Source of the DNA: Clostridium sp. M62/1
Lineage (GTDB): Bacteria; Bacillota; Clostridia; Lachnospirales; Lachnospiraceae
Reading direction: 5' to 3'
Assembly: GCF_020736365.1 (NCBI RefSeq)
Contig: NZ_CP085988.1
Coordinates: 3,106,001-3,170,000 of the forward strand
Length of the DNA: 64,000 bases
The notes beneath the pieces are model-generated. The model worked only from the letters and a program-made list of their open reading frames with translations, made no database searches and was not told the DNA's origin. A program made the translations under genes and the position numbers. The stretch's first letter is position 1, and each line of letters starts with the position of its first letter. Below, one piece after another: positions 35,909 through 45,117 of the stretch.

Positions 35909-37606
35909 ATGTATTTGAAACGACTTCTCGCCTTCCTATGCTGCTTTGCCTTTGTTTTCTGTCTATTCCCCTCCTCTGCCTTTGCAACGGGCGGAAACGG
36001 AAACATAGATGGCGGCGGTGGCAGCATGGGTCACGGCACAAGCAGCAACTTCTGGAATTCAGGCAATGATGGTGTCCGCATTACTGTTGTTGACGCATCC
36101 AGCGGAACTGCCGTATCTTCTCCACTGGACTTTTCAAACCGGACGCAGAAGACCAGTCTTCTCCACTTTGGCAAAGTCAACAAACTGCAATACCTGGGCG
36201 GCGCCGGCCTCTCCCTTCAGTCCGGCGTTGCCTATTCCTGCATCAGACCTGCACAATCTATGCCCACAATCGTCAGCAGCAAGGGGCAGAGCAACATCGA
36301 AGCCATCAAACGGTATTTCTGTTCTGAATATGCGTGCATGATGGTCGCTCAGGCAGCCGGAGTCGATTATGAGCGGATGATTGCCGGCGAGTACAAGCTG
36401 CTGATCGAGCCCATTGCCTATTTCACGCACAACGGCCAGTATTACTGTATGACAGCTACTGAAGCCGGCCTGTATGATCAGATGTCCGGCGGCAATCTGC
36501 GAAAAACCATGACCTCACTTACCCATAAAAATCTGCCGCTGTCAATGTTCCTGGAATTCAGCGACCTTGGCATCTCCGCCTGGACAGGCAGCACCACTGG
36601 AAAGCAGAACAATTCCGACATCATCAGCACCCTCGGCGTTGGTATTGTCTGGTTTGATGAAGCTCCGCCGGAAGGAGAAATTCAGGCCCCTGATGTAGAA
36701 TACCGAGTAGATACGGATGTGATTACCGCCGTCACACTGCGGACAGATCAGGATCTGACGCCGGATAATCCGGCATCGGTTACCTTCCATATCCTCGGCA
36801 CCACCTACCGAGTCAATGATATAGTGATCCCAGCCGGTGACAGTCAGGTAGTCTGGGTCAAATGGCATACCCCCTCCACCCCGCAGACCGTGACCATTAC
36901 GGTATCTGTCAGCGGCGCCTATACCGCTCAGGATACCTTTGTTGCAAAGATCGTGGATCTGAATGAGCACATTCCGCCTGACCCTGTGGCAACCGACACC
37001 AATCCCGGCTACTCTGTGCCGCCCCTGCCCAATGAAACGCAGAAGCTCACTGCCAACTGGGGCGTCTGGAGCTGCTACTGGGTGCCTGTATGGGTATGGT
37101 GCGACCACGGTGAAGATGGCGGGCACTGGGTTGATGAAGGGTATTGGGAATACGAATATACGGGCTACTCCGCTTCCATCAGCGGCGAGATGTCTCTAAT
37201 GCCAGACGATATTGTACCCACAGCATCCGGCAAGACAATGAAAAGCGGGTACGGCGTTAAAACCGAAGTGCGGGCAACGCTGTCCACAGATGCCCCGACC
37301 AGCCACATTACTTATCCCCAAACTGCTTTTTCCGTATTTCCTGAGTTCCAGTATCAGACCTATCTGCGGCTTCTGCAGCGTTCCGGCGGCCAAAGTGCAA
37401 AATTCATCTTCAAGCCCAACGAGTTTTCCACCTATGACCGGACAGTGCATTTCACACCGCTGTGGTTCCCCGATGCCACCGACTACACCATCTATACACA
37501 GGTGTGGGATACCTGGACTCCTGACGGCATGTTATCCATCAACCTAAATGACTATGTTTCAATCCAAGGGAGCCTTTATGATGACTGGTATACCAATCGA
37601 GAATAA
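35909..37606 (+). CDS. Large secreted surface protein of the pilus operon
   Basis: 565 residues; ATG 35909 follows GGAATGGAGCGTG. Signal peptide KRLLAFLCCFAFVFCLFPSSAFA, then a Gly-rich start. The middle is a secreted domain of unknown fold (about 40-260), then two Ig/beta-like parts (about 265-365, with NPASVTFHILGTTY and TPQTVTITVSVSG), and a Trp-rich segment (WSCYWVPVWVWCDHG). No LPXTG sorting signal or C-terminal helix is seen. It may be a pilus-tip adhesin or wall-contact protein. The last 26 bp overlap the peptidase gene. Confidence 0.6.
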   Translation: MYLKRLLAFLCCFAFVFCLFPSSAFATGGNGNIDGGGGSMGHGTSSNFWNSGNDGVRITVVDASSGTAVSSPLDFSNRTQKTSLLHFGKVNKLQYLGGAGLSLQSGVAYSCIRPAQSMPTIVSSKGQSNIEAIKRYFCSEYACMMVAQAAGVDYERMIAGEYKLLIEPIAYFTHNGQYYCMTATEAGLYDQMSGGNLRKTMTSLTHKNLPLSMFLEFSDLGISAWTGSTTGKQNNSDIISTLGVGIVWFDEAPPEGEIQAPDVEYRVDTDVITAVTLRTDQDLTPDNPASVTFHILGTTYRVNDIVIPAGDSQVVWVKWHTPSTPQTVTITVSVSGAYTAQDTFVAKIVDLNEHIPPDPVATDTNPGYSVPPLPNETQKLTANWGVWSCYWVPVWVWCDHGEDGGHWVDEGYWEYEYTGYSASISGEMSLMPDDIVPTASGKTMKSGYGVKTEVRATLSTDAPTSHITYPQTAFSVFPEFQYQTYLRLLQRSGGQSAKFIFKPNEFSTYDRTVHFTPLWFPDATDYTIYTQVWDTWTPDGMLSINLNDYVSIQGSLYDDWYTNRE

Positions 37607-38090
37607 CCTCTGGACAGCTTACCTGCTTACCATATTTTTTGTGGTGGCCGGCTTTGCTGTCTACGATGTGCTTTACAGACGGGTGCCTGACCGGGCACTC
37701 GTCTTTTTTATCCCCTTAGCTGCCCTGGCGCCGGTCCTGCAGGGGTATTTCCTGTTAAATCACGGGCTCCCGCCGCTCTTCCTCTGGCCGGTCGCTACCC
37801 ATGCCCTGGTAGGTGCCCTGCTCGGCTTTTGTATTCCATTGGCAGCTGCACTGGCAACAAACAGCACTGGTCTGGGCGGCGGGGATATCAAGTTCTGCGG
37901 GATATTAGGGCTGGTCTATGGTCCTTCCGGCATGGCGCTGGTCTTTCTGACTGCCGCTGTTACCGCAATGCCTGTGATCTTTCTTCTCAGGCGGCTTTAT
38001 CGAACTGGGCAGCCCCTTGCTATCCCGTTCCTGCCATTTCTCGCCTGTGGCTGCTGTACAGCGACCCTGGCCCAACTATTTTTAAGATAG
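37581..38090 (+). CDS. A24-type prepilin peptidase (TadV/CpaA class)
   Basis: About 170 residues (start 37581, or 37578), with GGGAG upstream. A short polytopic membrane protease. The two catalytic aspartates fit AVYDVLYRRVPD and the GxGD-type motif GLGGGDIKFCGILG. It would cut the RG-[E/D] sites of the pilin-like proteins encoded around it. The small, methylase-free form is the Tad type. Confidence 0.85.
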   Translation: MTGIPIENNLWTAYLLTIFFVVAGFAVYDVLYRRVPDRALVFFIPLAALAPVLQGYFLLNHGLPPLFLWPVATHALVGALLGFCIPLAAALATNSTGLGGGDIKFCGILGLVYGPSGMALVFLTAAVTAMPVIFLLRRLYRTGQPLAIPFLPFLACGCCTATLAQLFLR

Positions 38091-38102
38091 GAGACAACGC
38101 TT

Positions 38103-38942
38103 ATGAAACTGAATAACCGATTCATCTTCGGGATCCTCTCTCTGCTGTTGGCGGCAGTTATCGCCTTTGTGGCACTTCCAACCATCGCCCGTCAGACCAA
38201 TGGAAAAGAGGAAATCGTCCGTATCACCCAGCCGGTATTGAAAGGCGAGCAAATCTCGTCAGAAAATGCCGAGGTGGTTGAGGTAGGCGGCTATAACCTC
38301 CCCTCCAACATCGCCCATCAGCTCTCCGATGTAAATGGTCTTTACGCTACCGCCGACTTGGCTGTGGGTGACTATATCCTTACCAGCAAGATCAGCTCTG
38401 TACCGGTTTCGTCCGATGTGGCGCTCAACAGCATCCCTTCCGGTAAGGTTGCTATCTCGCTGACCGTCAAAACACTTGCTTCCGGCCTCTCTGACAAGCT
38501 TCAGCCCGGTGACATCATCCGTATTTACCACTTTCTTGATACGGCCGCCGAAGTACCGGAACTGCGTTTTGTCAAAGTATTGTCCGTCACCGACTCAGAC
38601 GGCATCAATGTGGATAATGCCAAGGAGCCCACGGAGGATGAAGAAAAGCAGCAGTCAGCCACCATCACTGTGCTGGCAAGCCCTGAACAGGCGAAGATCA
38701 TTACCGGTCTTGAAAATGACGGCGTAGCTCATGTGGCTCTTATCTCCCGCAACAATGACAAACTGGCAGATGAGCTGCTTGCCGAGCAGGATAAGACTCT
38801 GCAGGAAATCTACTTCCCCGAAACTTTGATTGAGGAAGAAGCTGCAGATGCGGAAAATTCTGATGTTGAAAGTGAACCCCAGGAAACGGAAACTGCAGAG
38901 TCTGCACAATCCACTAATGAAACTGCACCCTCGGCAGAATAA
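38103..38942 (+). CDS. CpaB/RcpC-like pilus assembly protein
   Basis: 279 residues: an N-terminal membrane helix, then a SAF domain (about 40-100; VLKGEQISSENAEVV) and an RcpC/CpaB-type region (about 110-210; KVAISLTVKTLASGLSDKLQPGDIIRIYHF). The end is a Glu/Ser-rich tail. In Tad systems CpaB helps to build the pilus base at the envelope. Neighbours on both sides fit. Confidence 0.85.
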   Translation: MKLNNRFIFGILSLLLAAVIAFVALPTIARQTNGKEEIVRITQPVLKGEQISSENAEVVEVGGYNLPSNIAHQLSDVNGLYATADLAVGDYILTSKISSVPVSSDVALNSIPSGKVAISLTVKTLASGLSDKLQPGDIIRIYHFLDTAAEVPELRFVKVLSVTDSDGINVDNAKEPTEDEEKQQSATITVLASPEQAKIITGLENDGVAHVALISRNNDKLADELLAEQDKTLQEIYFPETLIEEEAADAENSDVESEPQETETAESAQSTNETAPSAE

Positions 38943-38969
38943 TCAAATCAAGGAAGGAGGATCTTCGTT

Positions 38970-39764
38970 ATGGGTAAAGTTATCACCGTCTGGGGAAGCC
39001 CCGGCAGCGGCAAATCCATGTTCTGCTGTATTCTGGCAAAAGCCCTGACCCGGGACAAGCGGAAAGCCATCATTATCAATGCCGATATGAATGTCCCTAT
39101 GCTGCCGGTCTGGCTGCCGGAGCAGATCATCCAGACCAATACCTCTATCGGCCAGGTTTTGAGCAGTGTGGAGATTGATACATCTCTGGTTGCCAGTCAT
39201 GTGACAGTGCTGAAAAACTATCCCTTCATTGGGATGATGGGCTATGCGGCAGGAGAAAACCCGCTGAGCTACCCGGAGGTCAAATATACCATGGTACTGC
39301 AGCTCATTCATGCTGCCGCCAAACTGGTAGATTTCGTCATTCTGGACTGCAGCACCAGCATGACCAATGTGTTCACTCCCGCCGCCATTGAAGCCGGCGA
39401 TGTGGTCATCCGTATCCTCACCCCGGACCTAAAGGGCATCAACTACCTGAAAGCCCATCAGCCTCTGCTTGTGGACGAGCGCTTCCGGTTTTCTGAGCAT
39501 ATGACATTCGCCGGTCTGGCCCGTCCCTTCCACGCCTTGGATGAAATGGGCTATATCATTGGCGGGTTTGACGGCCTGCTTCCCTACAGTAAGGAGATCG
39601 ACCGCTGTGCTACCGAAGGCGGTATGTTCAAGGCTATCACCTACTGTAACCCCAAATACACTGCTTCACTGAACAAGGTACTGGAAATTCTGGAGCAAAT
39701 GGAACTGGCCGAGCAGTCAGAGGAGGATGTGGCGTATGAATGTGAGGAGGATGCCGATGAGTAA
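38970..39764 (+). CDS. TadZ/CpaE-like ATPase
   Basis: 264 residues, ParA/MinD-like. Walker A GSPGSGKS (9-16), and VDFVILDCSTSMTN as the Walker B/A' region. TadZ proteins place the pilus machine in the cell. GGAGG stands before the ATG. Its 3' end overlaps the CpaF gene start. Confidence 0.88.
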   Translation: MGKVITVWGSPGSGKSMFCCILAKALTRDKRKAIIINADMNVPMLPVWLPEQIIQTNTSIGQVLSSVEIDTSLVASHVTVLKNYPFIGMMGYAAGENPLSYPEVKYTMVLQLIHAAAKLVDFVILDCSTSMTNVFTPAAIEAGDVVIRILTPDLKGINYLKAHQPLLVDERFRFSEHMTFAGLARPFHALDEMGYIIGGFDGLLPYSKEIDRCATEGGMFKAITYCNPKYTASLNKVLEILEQMELAEQSEEDVAYECEEDADE

Positions 39765-41133
39765 TTTGAATGATATATTCTTCACACCGGCCGCCAATCA
39801 GGAGCTGACCTATGACCAGATACTGGAGGATGTACAGCGGTATTTTGCCGAAAACCATGCCTCCACCATTGCCGAAGCTGGGGAAGGCAATGCAGAGCGT
39901 GCCACAAGCCTGCTGAAAGAACTGATGGAACACTACATTGTCAAACGCAAATATGCCCTTGACGGGCTCTCTACAAAAGAACTGTGTTCCAAGCTCTATG
40001 AAGACATGGCCGGCTACTCCTTTTTGAAGAAATGGATCTATAAGCCCGGTGTTGAGGAGGTCAACATCAACGCCTACAACGACATTGAAGTGATCGAATC
40101 CAGTGGGCGCAGTATCAAGATCCCTGATAAATTCAGTTCGCCCCAGCACGCCATCGATGTGATCCGCCGAATGCTCAACGCCTGCGGCATGGTCATTGAT
40201 GATACTATGCCCAGCATTGTGGGATTTCTGGACAAGAACATCCGTATTTCGGTGGACAAAACTCCCATTGTGGATGCAGATGTAGGCGTCAATGCCTCCA
40301 TCCGTATTGTCAATCAGCAGACCGTCAGTGAAGAAAAACTGCTGAACTCCGGCAGTGCCACCGCTGAAATGCTTCACTTTCTGACTGCCTGTATTCGATA
40401 TGGGGTGTCTGTCTGCATTGCCGGCTCCACCGGCTCCGGCAAGACCACGATCATGGCCTGGCTGCTGTCCAATGTGCCCAATAACCGGCGCCTTATTACC
40501 ATTGAAGAAGGCAGCCGCGAATTTGATCTGGTCAAGCGGGATGCGCAGGGCAATATCCTTAATTCCGTAGTACATCTGCTGACCCGCCCCAGCGAGAACC
40601 CTGCGTTGAACATCAATCAGGATTTTCTTCTGGAGCGGGTGCTGCGTAAGCATCCGGATGTCATCGGCGTGGGTGAAATGCGGTCAGCAGCAGAAAGCTT
40701 GTCCGCAGCCGAAAGTTCCCGCACCGGCCATACCGTATGTACCACCATCCACTCCAATTCCTGCAACAGTACTTACCGCAGGATGATGACCCTTGCCAAA
40801 CGCAAGTACAACATGGATGACTCCATCCTCATGCAGATCATGGTAGAGGCGTATCCCATCATCGTCTTTACCAAGCAGCTGGAGGACCGTTCCCGTAAGA
40901 TCATGGAGATCATCGAGGGCGAGGACTACCAGGACGGGCGGCTGATCGCCCATTCCCTATACAAATATGAAGTGGAGGACAATGTAACTGATGACCGTGG
41001 TGAAACCCGTGTGGTAGGGCACCATAAAAAAATTGGCTTGATCTCCGATTCCTTGAAGAAAAGGCTGCTGGACAATGGCATTTCCAACAAGGAATTGGAA
41101 GAATTCATGCAGCCGCCAAAGGAGGTGGGTTAA
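39757..41133 (+). CDS. CpaF/TadA secretion ATPase
   Basis: 458 residues from ATG 39757 (MSNLND), chosen for its overlap with the previous stop and GGAGG. The type II/IV secretion ATPase core is complete: Walker A GSTGSGKT (222-229), Walker B region PDVIGVGEMR, and GHTVCTTIHSNS (His box). It drives pilin assembly through TadB/TadC on the cytoplasmic side. Confidence 0.93.
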   Translation: MSNLNDIFFTPAANQELTYDQILEDVQRYFAENHASTIAEAGEGNAERATSLLKELMEHYIVKRKYALDGLSTKELCSKLYEDMAGYSFLKKWIYKPGVEEVNINAYNDIEVIESSGRSIKIPDKFSSPQHAIDVIRRMLNACGMVIDDTMPSIVGFLDKNIRISVDKTPIVDADVGVNASIRIVNQQTVSEEKLLNSGSATAEMLHFLTACIRYGVSVCIAGSTGSGKTTIMAWLLSNVPNNRRLITIEEGSREFDLVKRDAQGNILNSVVHLLTRPSENPALNINQDFLLERVLRKHPDVIGVGEMRSAAESLSAAESSRTGHTVCTTIHSNSCNSTYRRMMTLAKRKYNMDDSILMQIMVEAYPIIVFTKQLEDRSRKIMEIIEGEDYQDGRLIAHSLYKYEVEDNVTDDRGETRVVGHHKKIGLISDSLKKRLLDNGISNKELEEFMQPPKEVG

Positions 41134-42066
41134 TTGCAATGGATCTATCTTATCTGTTTTATCCTGCTCAGTGCTGGGCTTTTGGCTCTGTTTGGTGTGA
41201 AGCCGGGTGATTTTATCGACGCCCTCTTCCGCTCCCAGCGAAAATCCGCCACCTTGTCGGATGAACTGAATGTTCTTCTGGGCACACCAGCCAAGGGCTT
41301 TTTTAATCAGGATTACGAACTGAAACAGATCTTGAAGGGTACCGGACGGGCGGACCGCTATGAGGCAATAAAACGACTGTCCCTGATTCTGTTCGCTGTG
41401 GGGGCTGTGCTGGCTCTTTTGATTGGGAATGTGTACATGGTGCCCATTCTGGGTATCGGTTTTTCTCTTATACCGATCTGGTATCTGCGCAGCACTGCCG
41501 CCAGCTATAAAAAGCACCTGAATGAAGAACTGGAAACCGCTATTTCCATCATCACGACTTCCTACCTGCGCACCGAGGATCTGATCCGTTCTGTCAAGGA
41601 AAACCTGCCCTATATCAATGAGCCGGTAAAAGCCAACTTTGAAGCCTTCGTTTATGAAGCGGAATTGATCAACGCCAACATCACCAGTGCTATCAACAGC
41701 CTGAAGATGAAGATTCCCAACCGGGTCTTCCATGAATGGTGCGGCACCCTCATCCAGTGCCAGTCCGACCGCAGTATGAAGAATACCCTTCCTACCATCA
41801 ACCAGAAATTCTCCGATGTGCGTGTGGTGCAGTCGGAACTTGAGGCAATGATGCAAGGGCCGCGGCGTGAAGCCATCACCATGATATTTCTGGTTATCGC
41901 CAATGTGCCGCTGCTCTATTTCTTGAATGAGGATTGGTTCCACACCCTTATCTTCACCACACCGGGCAAAATTGCACTGGCGATCTGCGCAGCCATCATC
42001 CTATTTGCGCTGACCCAGATCATGAAACTGAGCAAGCCCATCGAATATGGAGGTGATAGCGTATGA
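41134..42066 (+). CDS. TadB-like inner-membrane pilus platform protein
   Basis: 310 residues, TTG start with AAAGGAGGTGGGT upstream. Helices at the N-terminus (about 2-22 and 88-120), a cytoplasmic type II secretion F domain (ETAISIITTSYLRTEDLIRSVKENL), and two C-terminal helices (about 248-300). It pairs with TadC as the platform on which CpaF acts. It overlaps TadC by 4 bp. Confidence 0.85.
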   Translation: MQWIYLICFILLSAGLLALFGVKPGDFIDALFRSQRKSATLSDELNVLLGTPAKGFFNQDYELKQILKGTGRADRYEAIKRLSLILFAVGAVLALLIGNVYMVPILGIGFSLIPIWYLRSTAASYKKHLNEELETAISIITTSYLRTEDLIRSVKENLPYINEPVKANFEAFVYEAELINANITSAINSLKMKIPNRVFHEWCGTLIQCQSDRSMKNTLPTINQKFSDVRVVQSELEAMMQGPRREAITMIFLVIANVPLLYFLNEDWFHTLIFTTPGKIALAICAAIILFALTQIMKLSKPIEYGGDSV

Positions 42067-42941
42067 CTTTTCTGGCGCTCATCGCCATCATCTTCTTCAG
42101 TTTTGCTGTCTACAACCTGACCTGCGCCTTTGTGGACATCCCGACCAAGAAGACCTCACAAATGATGATGCTCTCCCGCAAACAGCAGGGCACCAAAAAC
42201 GAAAAGCTGCTTGATGTCTATGTGACAAAAATCGCCGGTTGGATCGCCCCTTATTTGCGGCTGGACCGGCTCAAGCGCAATAAGGTACAACGCGCTCTGG
42301 ACATTGCAGGTCTGCAGCTTACCCCGGAGGTCTATACAGCCAGAGCCTGGGTAACTGCAGGGGCAGTTGGCCTGTGTGCCATCCCCATGGCACTTCTTAT
42401 TCCGCTGCTGGTGCCTATTTTGATCGGTCTTGCAGTGGCGCTGTGGTTTTCAACCTACTATGCAGCCTTTGATTTTGTTAAAAAACGCCGCAAACTGATT
42501 GAGGGCGAGATTCCCCGATTTGCTTTGACCGTCGGCCAGAGCCTTGAAAATGACAGGGATGTACTTAAAATTCTGACTTCCTACCGCCGTGTGGCTGGGA
42601 AAGACTTCGGCGCCGAGCTGGATCAGACCATTGCTGATATGAAGACCGGCAACTATGAAAATGCCCTCATTCGATTTGAAACCCGCATTGGCAGCCCCAT
42701 GCTGTCCGATGTGATCCGTGGCCTGATTGGTGTCCTGCGCGGTGATGACCAGCGGATGTACTTCAAAATGATTACCTTCGATATGCGCCAGATCGAGCAG
42801 AACAATCTGAAAAAGGAAGCTGCCAAACGTCCCAAAAAGATCCAGCGTTACTCTATGATGATGCTGATTTGCATTATGATCATCTATCTGGTGGTGCTCT
42901 GTACCGAGGTTATGAGTTCGCTCGGGGCATTCTTTGGCTAA
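42063..42941 (+). CDS. TadC-like inner-membrane pilus platform protein
   Basis: 292 residues. N-terminal helices, a T2SSF domain (IPRFALTVGQSLENDRDVLKILTSYRRV) and a C-terminal helix (MMMLICIMIIYLVVLC). Second half of the Tad platform pair. It starts in ATGA overlap with TadB. Confidence 0.85.
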   Translation: MTFLALIAIIFFSFAVYNLTCAFVDIPTKKTSQMMMLSRKQQGTKNEKLLDVYVTKIAGWIAPYLRLDRLKRNKVQRALDIAGLQLTPEVYTARAWVTAGAVGLCAIPMALLIPLLVPILIGLAVALWFSTYYAAFDFVKKRRKLIEGEIPRFALTVGQSLENDRDVLKILTSYRRVAGKDFGAELDQTIADMKTGNYENALIRFETRIGSPMLSDVIRGLIGVLRGDDQRMYFKMITFDMRQIEQNNLKKEAAKRPKKIQRYSMMMLICIMIIYLVVLCTEVMSSLGAFFG

Positions 42942-43076
42942 TCGGCATCCGCCACGGTATTTCCGGGCGTTTTCATACCTGCTCCTCATATGGAAGACAG
43001 ATACACAGGGAGGTGAGCGTTTGTACCCAAGCGATTTTCCATAGCGGCAGGCACACCATTCTTTTTCATCTGGACT

Positions 43077-43112
43077 GAGCCGGACTGTTTCATCAGCCCG
43101 GCTCCATTTTTT
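43077..43112 (+). terminator. Terminator after tadC
   Basis: GAGCCGG...CCGGCTC followed by six T. It separates the Tad machine genes from the pilin genes, so the pilin can be expressed at another level. Confidence 0.8.
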
Positions 43113-43126
43113 ACAGGAGAATGCCT

Positions 43127-43273
43127 ATGCCCAAAAAGAAATTTTATCCGCCGAATGATACCGGCACCAAAAAACGCCGCTTTCGTTGCTTGCTGTTCCA
43201 GCGGCCTAAAGCATATCCGAACCGGCCCCGTTCCAACAAAAACAATCTGATCAAGCCTATCCGCCGCGCTTAA
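43127..43273 (+). CDS. Very basic 48-residue protein
   Basis: Short gene with CAGGAGA 6 bases before the ATG; about one third Lys/Arg (KKKFYPP, KKRRFRCLLFQRPK). No known family. Its place between Tad machine and pilin genes suggests a role in the pilus or in nucleic-acid binding. Weakly supported, but the ribosome site and spacing look real. Confidence 0.5.
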   Translation: MPKKKFYPPNDTGTKKRRFRCLLFQRPKAYPNRPRSNKNNLIKPIRRA

Positions 43274-43333
43274 CAGACGGTGGACTTGATATACCATCCA
43301 CTCAATCATCAAACATATAACAGGAGGTTACCC

Positions 43334-43555
43334 ATGAGAAAATTCACGACCCATATCTATACCAAAGCCAACTATCTGCTCAACCGCGGCCGTATGGCAT
43401 TGTCCAATCAGCGCGGCGATTTTTACATTTCGGACGCCGTCAAAATCATTATCGCCGTAGTTTTGGGTGCGCTGCTCCTGGCGGCTCTGACCCTCATCTT
43501 CAATGATACGGTCATCCCCCGCATCACCCAGGAGATTGAAAGTCTGTTCTCCTAA
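43334..43555 (+). CDS. Flp-like major pilin candidate (DUF6133-like)
   Basis: 73 residues, AGGAGGTTACCC before ATG. A long basic leader ends in NQRG, followed by DFYISDAVKIIIAVVLGALLLAALTLIF. The Gly at -1 and the hydrophobic mature start fit a class III prepilin cut by the A24 peptidase. The short mature part (about 45 residues) fits Flp pilins. The terminator-bounded single gene suggests high expression. Confidence 0.7.
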   Translation: MRKFTTHIYTKANYLLNRGRMALSNQRGDFYISDAVKIIIAVVLGALLLAALTLIFNDTVIPRITQEIESLFS

Positions 43556-43565
43556 GCACCAAATC

Positions 43566-43608
43566 AGGGGCCAGTTTGCAGAACTTCTGCAGCTGGCTCC
43601 TTTTTTTA
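43566..43608 (+). terminator. Terminator after the pilin gene
   Basis: AGGGGCCAG...CTGGCTCCT stem followed by seven T. Confidence 0.85.
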
Positions 43609-43647
43609 TTTTTAGAAATGCAAATGTACTGTAACGGAGGTGAAAGC

Positions 43648-43995
43648 ATGAATCAAAAACCGTGTCAGTTCTATTCCTTTCTGCAGGCAGTCCGGGGTAA
43701 CTGGCGTAACGCCCTGTTCATCCGCTGCAGCGGTTCACTTTGTCCAATGATCCGGCAGGCATCTTGTGAGGGATTCCTGATGGCAGCAGACGCAGGCTGT
43801 CAGCCGATCTTTCTGTCCGTTCAGACAGTGCGGAAGCTGAGTGGAGAAGCAGTGGACCCCGAAGAATGCTCTGCAATTCTGGAGTGCCGCTCGTTTCGGA
43901 CTGCTTATACCAAGTTTCTGGAATGGCATACCTCTTCGGACCATGTATGTCCGTTTTTACAGCTATGCCCAGACCGGGATACCTACTTCGGATGA
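43648..43995 (+). CDS. Small Cys-containing ICE protein
   Basis: 115 residues, ACGGAGGTGAAAGC before ATG. Eight or so Cys in four spaced clusters (CSGSLC, C, C, CPFLQLCP), suggesting a metal site. No known family. It sits before the DUF3268-like gene with a 56-bp gap and looks like part of the same unit. Confidence 0.5.
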   Translation: MNQKPCQFYSFLQAVRGNWRNALFIRCSGSLCPMIRQASCEGFLMAADAGCQPIFLSVQTVRKLSGEAVDPEECSAILECRSFRTAYTKFLEWHTSSDHVCPFLQLCPDRDTYFG

Positions 43996-44051
43996 TTCTG
44001 CCTGTTAAGACGCAATGCCGCCGTCATCGGCGCGTAATGGAGGTGATTTTA

Positions 44052-44459
44052 TTGAAACAAAAGCAAATCAAATGTCCTTATTGTCATGCTCACGCTTCTC
44101 TTCGGCCTGCAAGCCTTGTGTATGGATCTACTCCACAGACCAGAGGAAAATTCCTGTATGTCTGCGACAGATGGCCGGCCTGCAATGCCTATGTCAGTGC
44201 TCATGAGCGCACATTGCTCCCCATGGGGACACTGGCGAATGGCGATCTGCGCCACAAACGCATTCTAGCCCATCGTGCCCTAAAAAAACTGCAGCAGGAC
44301 TGCCATATGGAAAAATGGGAAGTCTATATCTGGCTGCAAGCCAAGCTGGGACTGGATGCACACCAGACCCACATCGGCCAGTTTTCCGAATATATGTGCG
44401 AGCAAGTCATTTCCCTCTGTCAGCAGGCTCCGGCGTACACATCCGGGCGTGCTGCCTGA
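44052..44459 (+). CDS. DUF3268-like zinc-finger protein
   Basis: 135 residues; TTG start after GGAGGTGATTTTA. N-terminal KCPYCHAHA and VCDRWPACNAYVS form a topoisomerase-type zinc ribbon pattern, then a helical part (LAHRALKKLQQDCHMEKWEVYIWLQ). It may bind DNA or RNA. A short stem (GCCG-CCGTCAT-CGGC) precedes it. The sigma factor gene follows 16 bp later. Confidence 0.65.
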   Translation: MKQKQIKCPYCHAHASLRPASLVYGSTPQTRGKFLYVCDRWPACNAYVSAHERTLLPMGTLANGDLRHKRILAHRALKKLQQDCHMEKWEVYIWLQAKLGLDAHQTHIGQFSEYMCEQVISLCQQAPAYTSGRAA

Positions 44460-44475
44460 ACGGAGGTGAAGCCGG

Positions 44476-45057
44476 ATGAAGCAAAACTTTAAGCTTACCA
44501 AAGACCAGCAGACACTGGTAGAAAAAAACCTGTCCATCGTTCACTGGGTCATTGTCAACAACATTCATGTGAATCCCGGCATCTGTGGTCTGGAGTATGG
44601 AGATCTGTTTCAGGAAGGGTGCCTGTGGCTCTGCAAGGCCGCCTTTACCTACCATGCCGGACAGGCACAGTTTTCAACCTACGCCAAAAAGGTTGTGAAA
44701 AACGGAATCCTCTCCTACTGCCGCAAAATCTGTAGCCAGGGACGGCACATCAGCCGGCTGATCATCGGAGAACAGGGCGAACTGGCTGCAGATGGAGAAC
44801 AGATAGACCAGCCAGACGACCATTTTGACTCCCATCTTTCTCGTCTGGAGACCCTTGATCTGCTGGAAGCCAGCAAACAGAACTATCAGGGCGTTGCCAG
44901 ACTTGGCATCGAAGCGCTGGCGCTGAAGGTCCAGGGAATGCGCATTACAGACATCGCCGCCCTCTATCAAGTCCCTCCTTCCCATGTGGGTGCCTGGATT
45001 TCCCGTTCTCTGGAAAAACTTCGCAATGACCCTGACTTTTTGACCTGCCTGCTTTGA
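44476..45057 (+). CDS. Sigma-70 family factor of the ICE
   Basis: 193 residues. Region 2-like part (KNLSIVHWVIVNN, YGDLFQEGCLWLCKAAFTYHAGQAQFSTYAKKVVKNGI) and region 4-like HTH (MRITDIAALYQVPPSHVGAWISRSLEKL). GGAGGTGAAGCCGG precedes the ATG. It may direct transcription of element operons; promoter elements A and B have poor -35 boxes and could depend on such a factor. Confidence 0.82.
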   Translation: MKQNFKLTKDQQTLVEKNLSIVHWVIVNNIHVNPGICGLEYGDLFQEGCLWLCKAAFTYHAGQAQFSTYAKKVVKNGILSYCRKICSQGRHISRLIIGEQGELAADGEQIDQPDDHFDSHLSRLETLDLLEASKQNYQGVARLGIEALALKVQGMRITDIAALYQVPPSHVGAWISRSLEKLRNDPDFLTCLL

Positions 45058-45117
45058 TTTGTTGAAAATCAGCATCAATATCAGTAAGGGATATGTATAA
45101 AAAGGAGGTATCGAAAT

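Noticed and set aside
42942..43076. Small gene starting at the GGAGGTGAGCGT near 43010
   Set aside because: The TTG there opens only seven codons; probably a remnant or part of the terminator region.
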